From assembly GCF_019797845.1 (NCBI RefSeq), contig NZ_CP081864.1:248001-312000 (forward strand): a DNA stretch of 64,000 nt. Reading direction: 5' to 3'. Of this stretch, positions 1-11,209 are shown piece by piece. The notes beneath the pieces were generated by a model. The model had not been told where the DNA came from. It saw only the letters and a program-made list of their open reading frames with translations, and did not search any database. The DNA is from Symbiopectobacterium purcellii (GTDB taxonomy: Bacteria > Pseudomonadota > Gammaproteobacteria > Enterobacterales > Enterobacteriaceae). Both the position numbers and the translations under genes were made by a program. Position 1 is the first letter of the stretch; each line of letters starts with the position of its first letter.

Positions 1-796
1 CCACGCAGGCTTTCGCGCAGCGATCGCCAATATAGCGACGCAAATCCGCCGTGATGCCTGGCGCAGGTGCTTCTTCCACCACTTTCTGGTGACGACGCTG
101 CATGGAGCAGTCGCGTTCCGCCAGATAGATGGCGTTACCCTGACCGTCAGCCAATACCTGAATTTCCACGTGACGCGGATTTTCCAGGTATTTTTCCATA
201 TACACCATGTCGTTATTGAAAGCGGCTTTCGCTTCCGCACGGGTCATGAGGATGGATTGTTCCAGATCTTTCTCGTTGCGCACCACGCGCATGCCGCGAC
301 CGCCGCCGCCGCCAGAGGCTTTGATAATCACCGGATAGCCGATGCGTTTACCAAAAGCGCGGTTCTTGTCCATGTCCTCGCCCAGCGGGCCGTCAGAGCC
401 TGGCACGCACGGTACACCTGCTTTCTTCATGGCCGAAATGGCAGACACTTTGTCACCCATCAGGCGAATGGTATCTGCGCGTGGACCAATGAAGATGAAG
501 CCGGAGCGCTCAACCTGCTCGGCAAAATCCGCATTTTCGGACAAAAAGCCGTAACCGGGGTGGATAGCCACAGCGCCGGTGATCTCTGCGGCGGAAATAA
601 TCGCCGGGATATTCAGGTAACTTTTGGTCGACGGAGCCGGGCCGATACACACGGTCTCATCGGCCAGCAGCACATGTTTCAGATCGCGGTCCGCGCTGGA
701 GTGAACGGCAACGGTTTTGATGCCCAGTTCTTTACAGGCGCGCAAAATGCGCAGCGCAATTTCTCCGCGGTTCGCGATAACGATTTTATCTAGCAT
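1..796 (-). CDS. accC: Biotin carboxylase subunit of acetyl-CoA carboxylase (3' part outside window)
   Basis: The first 265 codons are present; the rest lies beyond the left edge. AccC carboxylates the biotin carried by AccB, using ATP and bicarbonate, in the first committed step of fatty acid synthesis. The N-terminus reads [16 protein letters not shown], the usual start of the family, and is followed by the GYGFLSEN block and the ATP-grasp glycine-rich loop [11 protein letters not shown] near residues 159-169. The gene lies 29 nt downstream of accB, as in the usual accBC operon. The identification is secure. Confidence 0.97.
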   Translation of the reverse strand, partial: MLDKIVIANRGEIALRILRACKELGIKTVAVHSSADRDLKHVLLADETVCIGPAPSTKSYLNIPAIISAAEITGAVAIHPGYGFLSENADFAEQVERSGFIFIGPRADTIRLMGDKVSAISAMKKAGVPCVPGSDGPLGEDMDKNRAFGKRIGYPVIIKASGGGGGRGMRVVRNEKDLEQSILMTRAEAKAAFNNDMVYMEKYLENPRHVEIQVLADGQGNAIYLAERDCSMQRRHQKVVEEAPAPGITADLRRYIGDRCAKACV

Positions 797-825
797 GGTA
801 AGCCTCGTTATTCGATGACAACCGG

Positions 826-1296
826 TTATTCAATGACAACCAAAGGCTCTTCAAACTCAACCGGTTGGCCGTTTTCCACCAGCACGGCTTTCACCACGCC
901 CGCTTTATCGGCTTCGATTTGGTTCATCATTTTCATGGCTTCAACGATGCACAAGGTATCGCCGACGTTAACGCGCTGCCCAACTTCAACGAATGCTTTG
1001 GCATCCGGGCTTGGGGTACGGTAGAAAGTACCGACCATGGGAGAGCGTACGATGTGACCGCTCACGGCCGCAGGTGCAGCGGCAACAGCAGCTTCCGGTG
1101 CCGGCGCCACGGCAGTTGCCAATGCGGGGGCTGGTTGCTGCATCATGGGCGCGTAGGCTTGCTGCATCATCGGGTAAGCTGGCGCGACAGGCGCACGACT
1201 GATACGTACTGATTCTTCACCTTCTGAAATTTCCAGTTCGGCGATGCCGGATTCTTCAACCAGTTCGATCAGTTTCTTGATTTTACGAATATCCAT
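826..1296 (-). CDS. accB: Biotin carboxyl carrier protein of acetyl-CoA carboxylase
   Basis: This 156-residue protein has the same length as E. coli AccB. It carries the biotin that AccC carboxylates and that the AccAD transferase uses to make malonyl-CoA. The N-terminal [16 protein letters not shown] helix is followed by an Ala/Pro-rich linker (about residues 35-78) and a C-terminal biotinyl domain with the AMKM motif, in which Lys122 is the biotinylated residue. An upstream in-frame extension exists, but the start at 1296 matches the family and follows GGAACCACATCC. Only 38 nt separate it from aroQ, so aroQ-accB-accC may be cotranscribed. Confidence 0.97.
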   Translation of the reverse strand: MDIRKIKKLIELVEESGIAELEISEGEESVRISRAPVAPAYPMMQQAYAPMMQQPAPALATAVAPAPEAAVAAAPAAVSGHIVRSPMVGTFYRTPSPDAKAFVEVGQRVNVGDTLCIVEAMKMMNQIEADKAGVVKAVLVENGQPVEFEEPLVVIE

Positions 1297-1334
1297 GGAT
1301 GTGGTTCCGTACTCATTTGTTGAAATGGGTTTAT

Positions 1335-1787
1335 TTAGTTTGACGTGGACAGGCGTTTTACCGCCGTCTGTAACGCATAGCCATATCCATCTGCGCCCAG
1401 GCCGCAAATCACACCCACTGCCACATCGGACAGGTAAGAGTGATGGCGGAACGGTTCGCGTGCGTGCACGTTGCTCAGATGGATCTCTATAAACGGAATT
1501 TCCACGGCCAGCAGCGCATCACGTAATGCAACGCTGGTGTGGGTGAATGCCGCCGGGTTAATTAAAATAAAATCCGTCTTGCCGCGTGCCTGATGAATCG
1601 TATCAATCAGCACATGCTCAGCATTGGATTGGACATGGGAGAAGTGTACATTGAGCGCCTGCGCCTGATGTTCCAAATCGCTGACGATCTCGGCAAGCGT
1701 AGTGCTGCCGTACTTCTCTGGCTCACGGGTTCCCAGCAGATTCAGGTTGGGACCGTTCAAAAGCAAAATGTGAAATCTCTCTGCCAT
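1335..1787 (-). CDS. aroQ: Type II 3-dehydroquinate dehydratase
   Basis: AroQ dehydrates 3-dehydroquinate to 3-dehydroshikimate in the shikimate pathway. The 150-residue length is typical of the type II dodecameric enzyme. The family start [18 protein letters not shown] is present, with the probable catalytic Tyr26 (EPEKYG) and His103 (EIHLSN). A 30-codon upstream extension is rejected because it does not resemble the family, and GGGAG lies about 12 nt before this ATG. E. coli K-12 uses the unrelated AroD; aroQ upstream of accBC is common elsewhere in Enterobacterales. Confidence 0.95.
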   Translation of the reverse strand: MAERFHILLLNGPNLNLLGTREPEKYGSTTLAEIVSDLEHQAQALNVHFSHVQSNAEHVLIDTIHQARGKTDFILINPAAFTHTSVALRDALLAVEIPFIEIHLSNVHAREPFRHHSYLSDVAVGVICGLGADGYGYALQTAVKRLSTSN

Positions 1788-2017
1788 TGTGCCGCTATCT
1801 CCCGCGATACACCCAGTTTGTAGAAAAACGTGTCGCACAACATAGCGCGAAGCACATCGTTTGTCACCTTTTGGCAACGTAAATTGTTCACCGGGCGATA
1901 AGGTCGGGCATTATAACCATATCGTGGCAATTAGCAGCTAAATACTGGTCTTATCTCCGCAAATGGCTTTGACGCCCCCGTCGCGCGCGGCGTCACGCTA
2001 CTGCCGCTTTCCCGGCA

Positions 2018-2617
2018 TTAACGCCACCACTGGCGGAACTTTTTGTAACGCAAAGCTAACAAGAACAGCGCACTTAGCCCATAAATCACCGGTTGCGGCG
2101 ATAAGATTTTTACCGACCACACATAATGAAGGGGGACGAGCACCGCGATGGCATAGATAAGGTTGTGTAAGCGCTGCCAGTTGCTGCCAAGCGCACGTTG
2201 TGCCGCCTGAAACGAGGTTATCGCCAGGGCCAGCAGCAGCAGCCAACTGAGCGCACCCAGCGTCAGGTAAGGGCGGTTGATCAGCTCTTGGCCCAACAAC
2301 GCGAGATTGGCGAGCCCCAGTTCCAATAGCGTATAGCTGGTCAGATGCAGCGTTGCCCAGGCAAAACACCACAGGCCCAGCAAGCGGCGACAGCGGATCA
2401 ACAGCGGCTGTTTGCCGTAGCGTGCCAACGGCGTAACCAGCAGTGTTGCCAACAGCAGTTTTAGCGCCATTCGTCCGGTAAAATGCTGGATATCTTTGGC
2501 CGGATCGGCGCTTAACGCCCCTTGTTGAATGGCGTAAAACAGCCACAGTAGCGGTAACACGGCGGCGGCATGTAAGACGATTTTTAGCCAGAACACCTGG
2601 CGGAGTGTCAGACTCAT
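2018..2617 (-). CDS. msrQ: Haem-binding membrane subunit of the MsrPQ methionine sulfoxide reductase
   Basis: The 199-residue protein has about six hydrophobic segments and belongs to the ferric-reductase-like transmembrane family. MsrQ is a b-haem inner-membrane protein that passes electrons to periplasmic MsrP. Histidines that could ligate haem occur in the ATLHLTSYT segment and near WQRLHNLIY and PLHYVW. Its ATG directly abuts the TGA of msrP (TGAATG), so the two are translationally coupled. Length and position match the E. coli protein (formerly YedZ), although the locus is elsewhere in that genome. Confidence 0.94.
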   Translation of the reverse strand: MSLTLRQVFWLKIVLHAAAVLPLLWLFYAIQQGALSADPAKDIQHFTGRMALKLLLATLLVTPLARYGKQPLLIRCRRLLGLWCFAWATLHLTSYTLLELGLANLALLGQELINRPYLTLGALSWLLLLALAITSFQAAQRALGSNWQRLHNLIYAIAVLVPLHYVWSVKILSPQPVIYGLSALFLLALRYKKFRQWWR

Positions 2618-3631
2618 TCAGAAGTTATCCCGCAGGTTCAGACCGCGATAGAGGTGTGCTACCTGTTCGGCATAGCCGTTAAACAGCAGCGTTGGTTGGC
2701 GCTGAACGTTAAGCAATCCACCCGCACCAATCACCCGTTCACTGGCCTGCGACCAGCGCGGATGGTCAACATCCGGGTTCACATTGGCATAAAAACCATA
2801 TTCATCGGGTGCCGCCAGATTCCAGGTTGAAGGCGGTCGTTCGCGTGTAAAGCGGATTTTCACGATGGACTTGATGTTCTTGAACCCGTATTTCCATGGT
2901 GTCACCAGACGGATAGGCGCGCCGTTCTGCGGTGGCAAGGTTTTGCCATAAACCCCCAGTGCTAGCAGGGTCAAGGGATGTAGCGCCTCTTCCAGGGTTA
3001 AGCCTTCTACATAAGGATAGTCAAGTCCACCACCGAGAAAGCGATCTTTCTGCCCCGGCATCTGTTCGGGATCGTGCAGGGTTTGAAAGGCAACATAGCG
3101 CGCGGCGCTAGTCGGCTCTACGAACTGAATCAGTTTTGCCAAGGGAAATCCTACCCAGGGAATCACCATTGACCAGGCCTCGACGCAGCGAAAGCGATAG
3201 ATGCGTTCTTCCAACGGAAAGCGCTTGATAATGTCATCGATATCCAGCGTGACCGGTTTGGCGATTTCCCCTTCTATTTGTATCTTCCAACCTTCAGTAC
3301 GCAATCCTCCGGCATTGGCGGCCGGGTCGGCTTTATCTAGCCCGAACTCATAGAAGTTGTTGTAGCCGGTAACCTTGTCCTCGGGCGTCAGCGTGAGTGC
3401 CGCTGGCGCATTGGTTTCCGGTGTGAAGGTGAGCGGCGTGGGCGGCGGTGCTGTCGGTTTTTTTTTGCCGCCAGTGAGCCAGTCCAGCACATCCGCCTGT
3501 GCGCTAAGCGGCAGGCTCAGCGCACAGGCGGCGATGCCCAGCGCTTTCATCACTGCGCGGCGCTGGTGAAAAATCCCCTCAGGGGTAACGTCGGCGGCGC
3601 TTGGTTTGCGTTGACGGTGAGAGTCAGACAT
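2618..3631 (-). CDS. msrP: Periplasmic molybdopterin methionine sulfoxide reductase, catalytic subunit
   Basis: MsrP repairs oxidised methionines in periplasmic proteins using a molybdopterin cofactor. The 337-residue protein is close to the 334 of E. coli. A twin-arginine signal (Arg24-Arg25 in [11 protein letters not shown], then a hydrophobic stretch ending SAQA) predicts Tat export, as expected for a cofactor folded in the cytoplasm. Cys149 in the [10 protein letters not shown] block is the likely molybdenum ligand. It is the first gene of the msrPQ operon and is transcribed away from csrD. A near-perfect inverted repeat lies about 140 nt upstream. Confidence 0.95.
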   Translation of the reverse strand: MSDSHRQRKPSAADVTPEGIFHQRRAVMKALGIAACALSLPLSAQADVLDWLTGGKKKPTAPPPTPLTFTPETNAPAALTLTPEDKVTGYNNFYEFGLDKADPAANAGGLRTEGWKIQIEGEIAKPVTLDIDDIIKRFPLEERIYRFRCVEAWSMVIPWVGFPLAKLIQFVEPTSAARYVAFQTLHDPEQMPGQKDRFLGGGLDYPYVEGLTLEEALHPLTLLALGVYGKTLPPQNGAPIRLVTPWKYGFKNIKSIVKIRFTRERPPSTWNLAAPDEYGFYANVNPDVDHPRWSQASERVIGAGGLLNVQRQPTLLFNGYAEQVAHLYRGLNLRDNF

Positions 3632-3769
3632 GATGATGCTCCACGGGTTACGACGGCTGAGTAGTGTAAGTATGGAAGATAAGACGGCTCGAGCAAAAAA
3701 GAGTTCATTGCAGAGTGTTGCACGGTCAGCCTACAGGGGAACTGGCGATGGTTATCGGTTGCGTTCAGA

Positions 3770-3792
3770 TCACGATCACGATGTGATTGTGA
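3770..3792. promoter_or_regulatory. Inverted repeat between msrP and csrD
   Basis: Two 10-nt arms, TCACGATCAC and GTGATTGTGA, are separated by 3 nt and are complementary at 9 of 10 positions. The element sits in the divergent spacer about 140 nt upstream of msrP and 125 nt upstream of csrD. The half-sites face the opposite way from a CRP site. It could be an operator for either gene; the protein that would bind is unknown. Confidence 0.35.
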
Positions 3793-3915
3793 CAGGAGAG
3801 GAAAAGTCAGGGAAAATCCTTTAGTGTCTATATTTGTAACAGGTAGTATTAACAACAGTGGTGAATACGGTACGGGGTATGACCTTGTGCGGCGAGAGGA
3901 TGCAGGGATGGGCGA

Positions 3916-5850
3916 ATGACGAAATTTTCTTCATTGATGACGATGGCGCTGGTAGTCGTCATATCCCTGCTGTTTATCATAGGGTTAGCCACCATTGTTG
4001 ATGATAATTTACAGCAGGTTGATAACCAGCTTCACGCTATCGCGACCAGTATCGATCAGGCGCTGTTGGTGCAACCTCCTGAACGGTTACGCTTTTGGTT
4101 GCCCTCAATGATGAAGGCGGCGGGGGTTGTGCTGCTGGAGATCAGGGACCTTGATCAAAACCTGCAATTTTCACTGCGACTGCCGGAACTGATGAGCGCA
4201 GAAGACGATTATGTGCACTATGTGATGCAACTGCCGCTGATGCAAAACGCGGATTTTCGCGTCAACCTGACCTATCTTGATCCCTTCTTCGGCTCGCCGC
4301 GCTGGATTTTCTCTACCATCGCTATGGTGGTAGCGATGGCGTGCATGCCAGCACTGTTGGTGTTTGCCATGCGGCGTTTTCGTCGCAAGGTGGCAGGGCA
4401 CGAACAGTTGGAGACACGCGCAAACCGCATTCTGCGCGGTGAACGCGAATCAGTGGCGCGCGGTTCCGTGCACGAATGGCCCGATAGCGCCAGCGGTGCG
4501 TTCGATCAGTTGCTGTCGGATCTCTCCGATGCACGTGAAGAACGCAGCCGACTGGATACGCTGATTCGTGCGTTTGCCGCTCAGGATGCGGAAACCGGAT
4601 TAAGCAATCGCCTGTTTTTCGATAACCAACTCACTACGCAGTTGGAAGACGCGGAAAATGTCGGCACCCACGGCGTGGTCATGATGATTCGCCTGCCGGA
4701 CTTCGATACCTTGCAGGAAACACACCGCTATGCCAATGAATTGCGTGAGTACCGCAATACGCTGGTCAATATGTTGTCGACCTTTGTCATGCGTTACCCC
4801 TCCGCGCTGTTGGCGCGCTATTTCAACAGTGATTTTGCCGTGCTGCTGCCACACCGTTCGCTGAAAGAAGCGGATATTATTGCGGCGCAGTTAGTCAAAG
4901 CGCTGGATATTCTGCCCATCACGCCGCTTATCGATCGTGAGGACGTGTTGCATATTGGTATCTGCGCCTATGCCAGCGGGCAGAGTTCCGAGCAGGTGAT
5001 GGAGAGCGTGGAGGATGCCACGCGCAATGCGGTATTGCAGGGAGGAAACGGCTGGTGCGTATTTGACCGGCAGGTGCCAGACAAAGGGCGCGGCAGTGTG
5101 AAATGGCGCACATTGCTGGAGCAGACGTTGGCGAAAGGTGGCCCGCATCTGTACCAAAAACCGGCGGTGACGCGCGATGGTATGGTGCATCATCGGGAAA
5201 TCATGCCGCGTATCACCGATGGCGATCAGGTACTGCTGGCCGCCGAATACATGCCGCTGGTGCAGCAATTGGGGCTGACGCCCAATTATGACCGGCTGCT
5301 GGTGGCGCAAATCATCGCGCTGTCTGCCTCCTGGCCGCAAGAGACGCTGGCGATGCCCGTCAATGTGGATTCTCTGTTACAGCGCCCTTTCTGGCGTTGG
5401 CTACAAGAAGTGCTATTGCAATGCCCGAAACAGCAGCGTCAACGCATATTGTTTGAACTTGCTGAGTCAGATGTGTGTCAGTATATCGAGCGCCTGCGTC
5501 CTATTTTGAATACGCTGGTGGGGTTAGGGTGTCGACTGGCGGTGACGCAAGCCGGGCTGACCTTGGTCAGTACGACCTATATCAGAACGTTGCAGGTAGA
5601 AATCATCAAGTTGCATCCGGGTCTGGTACGCCGTTTTGAACGCAGGACGGAAAATCAGCTTTTTGTGCAAAGCCTGATAGAAGCCTGCAAGGGAACCTCC
5701 GCCAAGGTGTTTGCCGCGGGCGTCAGAACTCAGGAAGAGTGGAATACGCTATCGAGTCGCGGTGTTTACGGTGGTCAGGGCGATTTTTTTGCGGCGTCTA
5801 TCCCTGTCAGCGATGAGTTGAAAAAATATTCACCCCGGCGTCGTGTTTAG
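3916..5850 (+). CDS. csrD: RNase E specificity factor CsrD (degenerate GGDEF/EAL protein)
   Basis: CsrD directs the CsrB/CsrC regulatory RNAs to RNase E-dependent decay and so tunes the CsrA carbon-storage network. The 644-residue protein (646 in E. coli) has a transmembrane helix at about residues 7-25, a periplasmic loop, a second helix at about 131-152, a coiled linker, then GGDEF-like and EAL-like domains. Both signatures are degenerate: FNSDF replaces GGDEF at 303-307, and HREIM lies where EAL would be at about 426-430. That matches a protein that does not make or cleave c-di-GMP. It precedes mreB as in E. coli. Confidence 0.95.
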   Translation: MTKFSSLMTMALVVVISLLFIIGLATIVDDNLQQVDNQLHAIATSIDQALLVQPPERLRFWLPSMMKAAGVVLLEIRDLDQNLQFSLRLPELMSAEDDYVHYVMQLPLMQNADFRVNLTYLDPFFGSPRWIFSTIAMVVAMACMPALLVFAMRRFRRKVAGHEQLETRANRILRGERESVARGSVHEWPDSASGAFDQLLSDLSDAREERSRLDTLIRAFAAQDAETGLSNRLFFDNQLTTQLEDAENVGTHGVVMMIRLPDFDTLQETHRYANELREYRNTLVNMLSTFVMRYPSALLARYFNSDFAVLLPHRSLKEADIIAAQLVKALDILPITPLIDREDVLHIGICAYASGQSSEQVMESVEDATRNAVLQGGNGWCVFDRQVPDKGRGSVKWRTLLEQTLAKGGPHLYQKPAVTRDGMVHHREIMPRITDGDQVLLAAEYMPLVQQLGLTPNYDRLLVAQIIALSASWPQETLAMPVNVDSLLQRPFWRWLQEVLLQCPKQQRQRILFELAESDVCQYIERLRPILNTLVGLGCRLAVTQAGLTLVSTTYIRTLQVEIIKLHPGLVRRFERRTENQLFVQSLIEACKGTSAKVFAAGVRTQEEWNTLSSRGVYGGQGDFFAASIPVSDELKKYSPRRRV

Positions 5851-7211
<1,361 letters not shown>

Positions 7212-7229
7212 AGTGCCGAATAAAAGGAA

Positions 7230-7289
7230 GGGGAACCGTATGGGGAAACAGCGTTGTTTTTCATCCCGTAGGGTAGCCCCTCTTTTTTT
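7230..7289 (+). terminator. Intrinsic terminator/attenuator between mreB and mreC
   Basis: A GC-rich imperfect stem is formed by GGGGAACCGTATGGG (about 7230-7244) and CCCGTAGGGTAGCCCC (7265-7280), with a long loop, followed by a T-rich run at 7281-7289. Its place, about 20 nt after the mreB stop, suggests that most mreB transcripts end here and only a fraction read into mreCD. This fits the higher need for MreB than for MreC and MreD. Confidence 0.65.
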
Positions 7290-7461
7290 ATTCTGTGGCG
7301 AGTCGTTTTCACGGGTATCGCCATTAGCGTAATTCCCTGCGCCCGACGCCCCTCTGCCCCAGCGTTTCTGCGGGCATGACGGCGGTGAATAACACGAATG
7401 TTATCTTTCGTTTCGAGCGTGTCGGGCGTTCTTTATTCGCGTTGAGGAATACGCAACCTTT

Positions 7462-8529
7462 ATGAAGCCGATTTTTAGCAGGGGACCTTCCCTGCAATTG
7501 CGACTTTTTCTTGCCGTCCTCACGGCGATGGCGATCATTATCGCCGACAGCCGTTTGGGGACGTTTCTCAAGATCCGTACCTATATGGATACGGCGGTCA
7601 GCCCGTTCTATTTTCTCGCCAACGGGCCGCGTGAAGTATTGGATAATGTCTCTGAATCGCTGGCGACCAAAAATCAGTTGGCGCTGGAAAACCGTGTATT
7701 ACGCCAGGAACTGCAACTGCGCAACAGCGATCTGCTGCTGCTCGGTCAACTGAAACAGGAAAATGCGCGTCTGCGCGAACTGTTGGGATCGCCGCTGCGT
7801 CAGGATGAGCAGAAGATGGTGACCCATGTGATTTCCGCTGGCACCGACCCCTATAGCGATCAGGTGGTGATTGATAAAGGGGCGGCGCACGGTGTCTACG
7901 AAGGGCAACCGGTTATCAGTGATAAAGGGGTGGTTGGGCAGGTTGTCGCGGTCGGTCAGTTGACCAGCCGTGTGCTGCTGATTTGCGATGTCTCCCACGC
8001 GTTGCCGATTCAGGTGCTGCGCAATGATATCCGTGTGATTGCCGCCGGTAATGGCTGCACTGACGATCTGCAACTGGAGCATTTGCCCAACAACACCGAT
8101 ATTCGCGTCGGTGATGTGCTGGTGACCTCCGGACTGGGCGGTCGTTTCCCTGAAGGGTATCCGGTGGGCGTTGTCTCCGAAGTGAAGGTGGATACGCAAC
8201 GCGCCTACACCGTTATCAAGGCGCATCCTACCGCGGGTCTACAACGTTTACGCTATCTGCTGCTGCTGTGGGGCGTTGATGACGTGTCGGGCAAAGGGTT
8301 GCCGCCGCAAGAAGTGCACCGCGTTGCCAATGAACGTTTGATGCAGATGATGCCGCAGGTTCTGCCCTCTCCCGATGAAATGGGCCCGCCTGCGGCTGCC
8401 GCACCCACCGCACCGCCGCAGGGGAGTACACAACCGAAAAATGGCCCTGCGCGCAGTGCGGCTCAAGGTCAACAACCTCAACGTAATACGCCACCTGCTG
8501 CTACGCCAGCACAGGGAGGACGCCAATGA
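7462..8529 (+). CDS. mreC: Rod-shape determining protein MreC
   Basis: MreC is the periplasmic scaffold of the elongasome, linking MreB/MreD to PBP2-RodA. The 355 residues start with a short cytoplasmic tail and one transmembrane helix (about 13-29). A coiled coil follows (about 70-110, [19 protein letters not shown]), then the two beta domains (about 115-275). The C-terminal tail is rich in Pro, Ala and Gln. E. coli MreC is 367 residues; the difference is mainly in that variable tail. GAGGA lies upstream of the ATG. The gene overlaps mreD by 4 nt (ATGA). Confidence 0.97.
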   Translation: MKPIFSRGPSLQLRLFLAVLTAMAIIIADSRLGTFLKIRTYMDTAVSPFYFLANGPREVLDNVSESLATKNQLALENRVLRQELQLRNSDLLLLGQLKQENARLRELLGSPLRQDEQKMVTHVISAGTDPYSDQVVIDKGAAHGVYEGQPVISDKGVVGQVVAVGQLTSRVLLICDVSHALPIQVLRNDIRVIAAGNGCTDDLQLEHLPNNTDIRVGDVLVTSGLGGRFPEGYPVGVVSEVKVDTQRAYTVIKAHPTAGLQRLRYLLLLWGVDDVSGKGLPPQEVHRVANERLMQMMPQVLPSPDEMGPPAAAAPTAPPQGSTQPKNGPARSAAQGQQPQRNTPPAATPAQGGRQ

Positions 8530-9014
8530 ACCGCTATCGCCGTCACGGCAACTGGATCATCTGGTTATCGTTCCTGATCGCCATGGTGCTGCAAATCATG
8601 CCGTGGCCGGATCAGTTCTATCACTTCCGGCCATCGTGGCTCTCACTGTTTCTGATTTATTGGGTGATGGCGTTACCGCATCGGGTCAACGTCGGCACCG
8701 GTTTTGTGCTGGGAATGGTGATGGACCTTATTTTAGGATCCACGCTTGGTGTGCGTGCGCTGGCGCTCAGCATTGTTGCCTATCTGGTGGCCTTCAAGTT
8801 TCAACTGTTCCGCAATATGGCGCTCTGGCAACAAGCCCTGATCGTCATGGTGCTTTCGCTCGTGATGGATCTGATAGTCTTCTGGGCGGAGTTCCTGGTG
8901 AGCAATGTGTCATTCAGGCCGGAAAATTTGTGGAACTGTGTGGTTGATGGCGTGTTGTGGCCCTGGCTATTCCTGTTGATGCGCAAAATTCGCCGTCAGT
9001 TCACAGTACAATAA
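8526..9014 (+). CDS. mreD: Rod-shape determining membrane protein MreD
   Basis: MreD is an inner-membrane partner of MreC and MreB in the elongation complex. The 162 residues equal the E. coli length and form about five hydrophobic segments. The N-terminus [16 protein letters not shown] is typical, and [17 protein letters not shown] is a recognisable conserved block. The 4-nt overlap with mreC indicates translational coupling. It is followed after 71 nt by yhdE, the same order as in E. coli. Confidence 0.96.
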   Translation: MNRYRRHGNWIIWLSFLIAMVLQIMPWPDQFYHFRPSWLSLFLIYWVMALPHRVNVGTGFVLGMVMDLILGSTLGVRALALSIVAYLVAFKFQLFRNMALWQQALIVMVLSLVMDLIVFWAEFLVSNVSFRPENLWNCVVDGVLWPWLFLLMRKIRRQFTVQ

Positions 9015-9085
9015 TCGATAAGGGCGTAGTCCTTAACCGTGGCGCCTACAGTAGAATACGTAGAGTGACTACGTAGCGAGGATAT

Positions 9086-9679
9086 ATGACTGCGCTCTAT
9101 CTGGCCTCGAGTTCACCGCGCCGCCGCGAACTGCTTACGTTGCTGGACATCCCTTTTGAACGGCTGCGGGTTGATGTTATCGAGCAGCGGGAAGTACATG
9201 AAACGGCAGAGGTCTATGTACGCCGTCTGGCGCAGGATAAAGCGCAGGCTGGGGTTGCTGCCGCACCGCAAGATTTGCCGGTGTTGGGGGCCGATACTAT
9301 CGTGGTGCTGGAAGGGCAGGTGCTGGAAAAACCCCGTGACGAAGCCCATGCGGCGCACATCTTATCGATGCTTTCAGGGCGACAGCATCAGGTGATGACC
9401 GCGGTCACGTTGGCCGATCGTCGCACTCAGTGCAGCGCGCTGGTGGTGACCGACGTGACGTTCCGCACCCTGACGCCGCAGGACATTACCGACTATGTTG
9501 CCAGCGGTGAGCCGATGGATAAAGCGGGAGCCTACGGCATTCAAGGTAAGGGCGGTTGTTTCGTCAAGGCTATTGCCGGCAGTTACCACGCGGTTGTCGG
9601 GTTGCCGCTGGTGGAAACTCATGAATTGTATAATCAGATTATAGCGTTACGAACGGCAGGAGCAGAAAATGACAGCTGA
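9086..9679 (+). CDS. yhdE: Maf-family nucleoside triphosphate pyrophosphatase (dTTP/UTP)
   Basis: Maf proteins hydrolyse non-canonical or excess nucleoside triphosphates to monophosphates; the YhdE branch prefers dTTP and UTP. The 197-residue protein has the family signature [12 protein letters not shown] at its N-terminus, the central [16 protein letters not shown] motif, and the late [11 protein letters not shown] block. The last 11 nt overlap the start of rng, so the two genes are probably cotranscribed, as in E. coli. Confidence 0.95.
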   Translation: MTALYLASSSPRRRELLTLLDIPFERLRVDVIEQREVHETAEVYVRRLAQDKAQAGVAAAPQDLPVLGADTIVVLEGQVLEKPRDEAHAAHILSMLSGRQHQVMTAVTLADRRTQCSALVVTDVTFRTLTPQDITDYVASGEPMDKAGAYGIQGKGGCFVKAIAGSYHAVVGLPLVETHELYNQIIALRTAGAENDS

Positions 9680-11138
9680 GTTACTGGTCAACGTGACGCC
9701 GTCGGAAACGCGCGTTGCCTACATTGACGGCGGAATACTGCAAGAGATCCACATTGAGCGTGAAGCGAAACGCGGCATCGTGGGCAATATTTATAAAGGG
9801 CGTGTCAGCCGGGTGTTGCCGGGCATGCAAGCCGCGTTCGTGGATATCGGGCTGGATAAAGCGGCGTTTTTGCACGCGTCAGACATCATGCCGCACACCG
9901 AATGCGTGGCCGGGGAAGAACAGAAAAATTTCCACGTGCGCGATATCGCAGAACTGGTGCGCCAAGGGCAGGACTTGATGGTGCAGGTGGTGAAAGACCC
10001 GCTCGGTACCAAAGGTGCCCGACTGACCACTGATATTACCCTGCCATCGCGCTATCTGGTTTTCATGCCCGGCGCGGCCCACGTTGGGGTTTCACAGCGC
10101 ATTGAAAGTGAAGTGGAGCGCGAACGCCTGAAGAAAATCGTCAGCGAATACTGCGATGAGCAGGGTGGGTTTATTATTCGCACGGCGGCAGAAGGGATCG
10201 GAGAAGATGAGCTTTCTTCTGACGCGGCGTTCCTCAAACGCTTGTGGACCAAGGTCAGCGAGCGTAAAAAACGCAATCAGACCAAATGCAAGCTGTACGG
10301 TGAAGTGGCGCTGGCGCAGCGTATCCTGCGTGATTTTGCCGGTGCGGCGTTGGATCGCATCCGTATCGACTCCCGCCTGACCTATGACGCGCTGCTAGAG
10401 TTCACCACTGACTATATTCCGGAAACCACCAATAAGCTGGAGCATTATGCCGGACGCCAACCGATTTTCGATCTCTATGACGTGGAGAATGAAATTCAGC
10501 GTTCCTTGGACAGAAAGGTTGAGTTGAAATCCGGTGGCTATCTGATCATCGATCAAACCGAGGCGATGACGACGATAGACATCAATACCGGGGCCTTCGT
10601 CGGTCATCGCAATCTGGATGAGACCATCTTTAACACCAATATCGAAGCGACGCAGGCCATTGCCCGTCAACTGCGACTGCGCAACCTGGGTGGTATTATC
10701 ATTATCGATTTTATCGACATGAGTAATGAGGACCACCGTCGCCGGGTGCTGCACTCTTTGGAGCAAGCGCTCGCCAAAGATCGGGTTAAAACCAGTATTA
10801 AAGGCTTCTCTCAACTAGGATTAGTGGAGATGACGCGCAAGCGCACCCGTGAGAGCATTGAACATGTGTTGTGTCATCAGTGCCCGACGTGCCATGGTCG
10901 CGGCAGGGTGAAAAGCGTCGAAACGGTTTGCTATGAAATCATGCGTGAAATTGTGCGGGTGCATCATGCGTATGATACCGATCGTTTCCTGGTGTACGCA
11001 TCGCCTGCGGTGGCTGAGGTATTGAAAAGCGAAGAATCCCACGCCCTGGCAGAAGTGGAAATTTTTGTCGGCAAACAGGTCAAGGTACAGATTGAGCCGT
11101 TGTACAGCCAGGAACAGTTTGATGTGGTGATGATGTAA
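9669..11138 (+). CDS. rng: Ribonuclease G
   Basis: RNase G is a single-strand endoribonuclease that matures the 16S rRNA 5' end and degrades some mRNAs. The 489-residue length equals that of E. coli. An S1 domain (about 36-120, [19 protein letters not shown]) precedes the RNase H-like and 5'-sensor parts. The catalytic aspartates lie in [10 protein letters not shown] and IIIIDFIDM, and the zinc-link cysteines in CPTCHGRG. It lacks the long C-terminal scaffold of RNase E. It overlaps yhdE and is followed by yhdP. Confidence 0.97.
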   Translation: MTAELLVNVTPSETRVAYIDGGILQEIHIEREAKRGIVGNIYKGRVSRVLPGMQAAFVDIGLDKAAFLHASDIMPHTECVAGEEQKNFHVRDIAELVRQGQDLMVQVVKDPLGTKGARLTTDITLPSRYLVFMPGAAHVGVSQRIESEVERERLKKIVSEYCDEQGGFIIRTAAEGIGEDELSSDAAFLKRLWTKVSERKKRNQTKCKLYGEVALAQRILRDFAGAALDRIRIDSRLTYDALLEFTTDYIPETTNKLEHYAGRQPIFDLYDVENEIQRSLDRKVELKSGGYLIIDQTEAMTTIDINTGAFVGHRNLDETIFNTNIEATQAIARQLRLRNLGGIIIIDFIDMSNEDHRRRVLHSLEQALAKDRVKTSIKGFSQLGLVEMTRKRTRESIEHVLCHQCPTCHGRGRVKSVETVCYEIMREIVRVHHAYDTDRFLVYASPAVAEVLKSEESHALAEVEIFVGKQVKVQIEPLYSQEQFDVVMM

Positions 11139-11209
11139 TCCCATGTCGATGATAAAACGAACAGAATGACTTCCCCGCGTCGCCTGCGACGAAGATCAAG
11201 GAGAATAGT

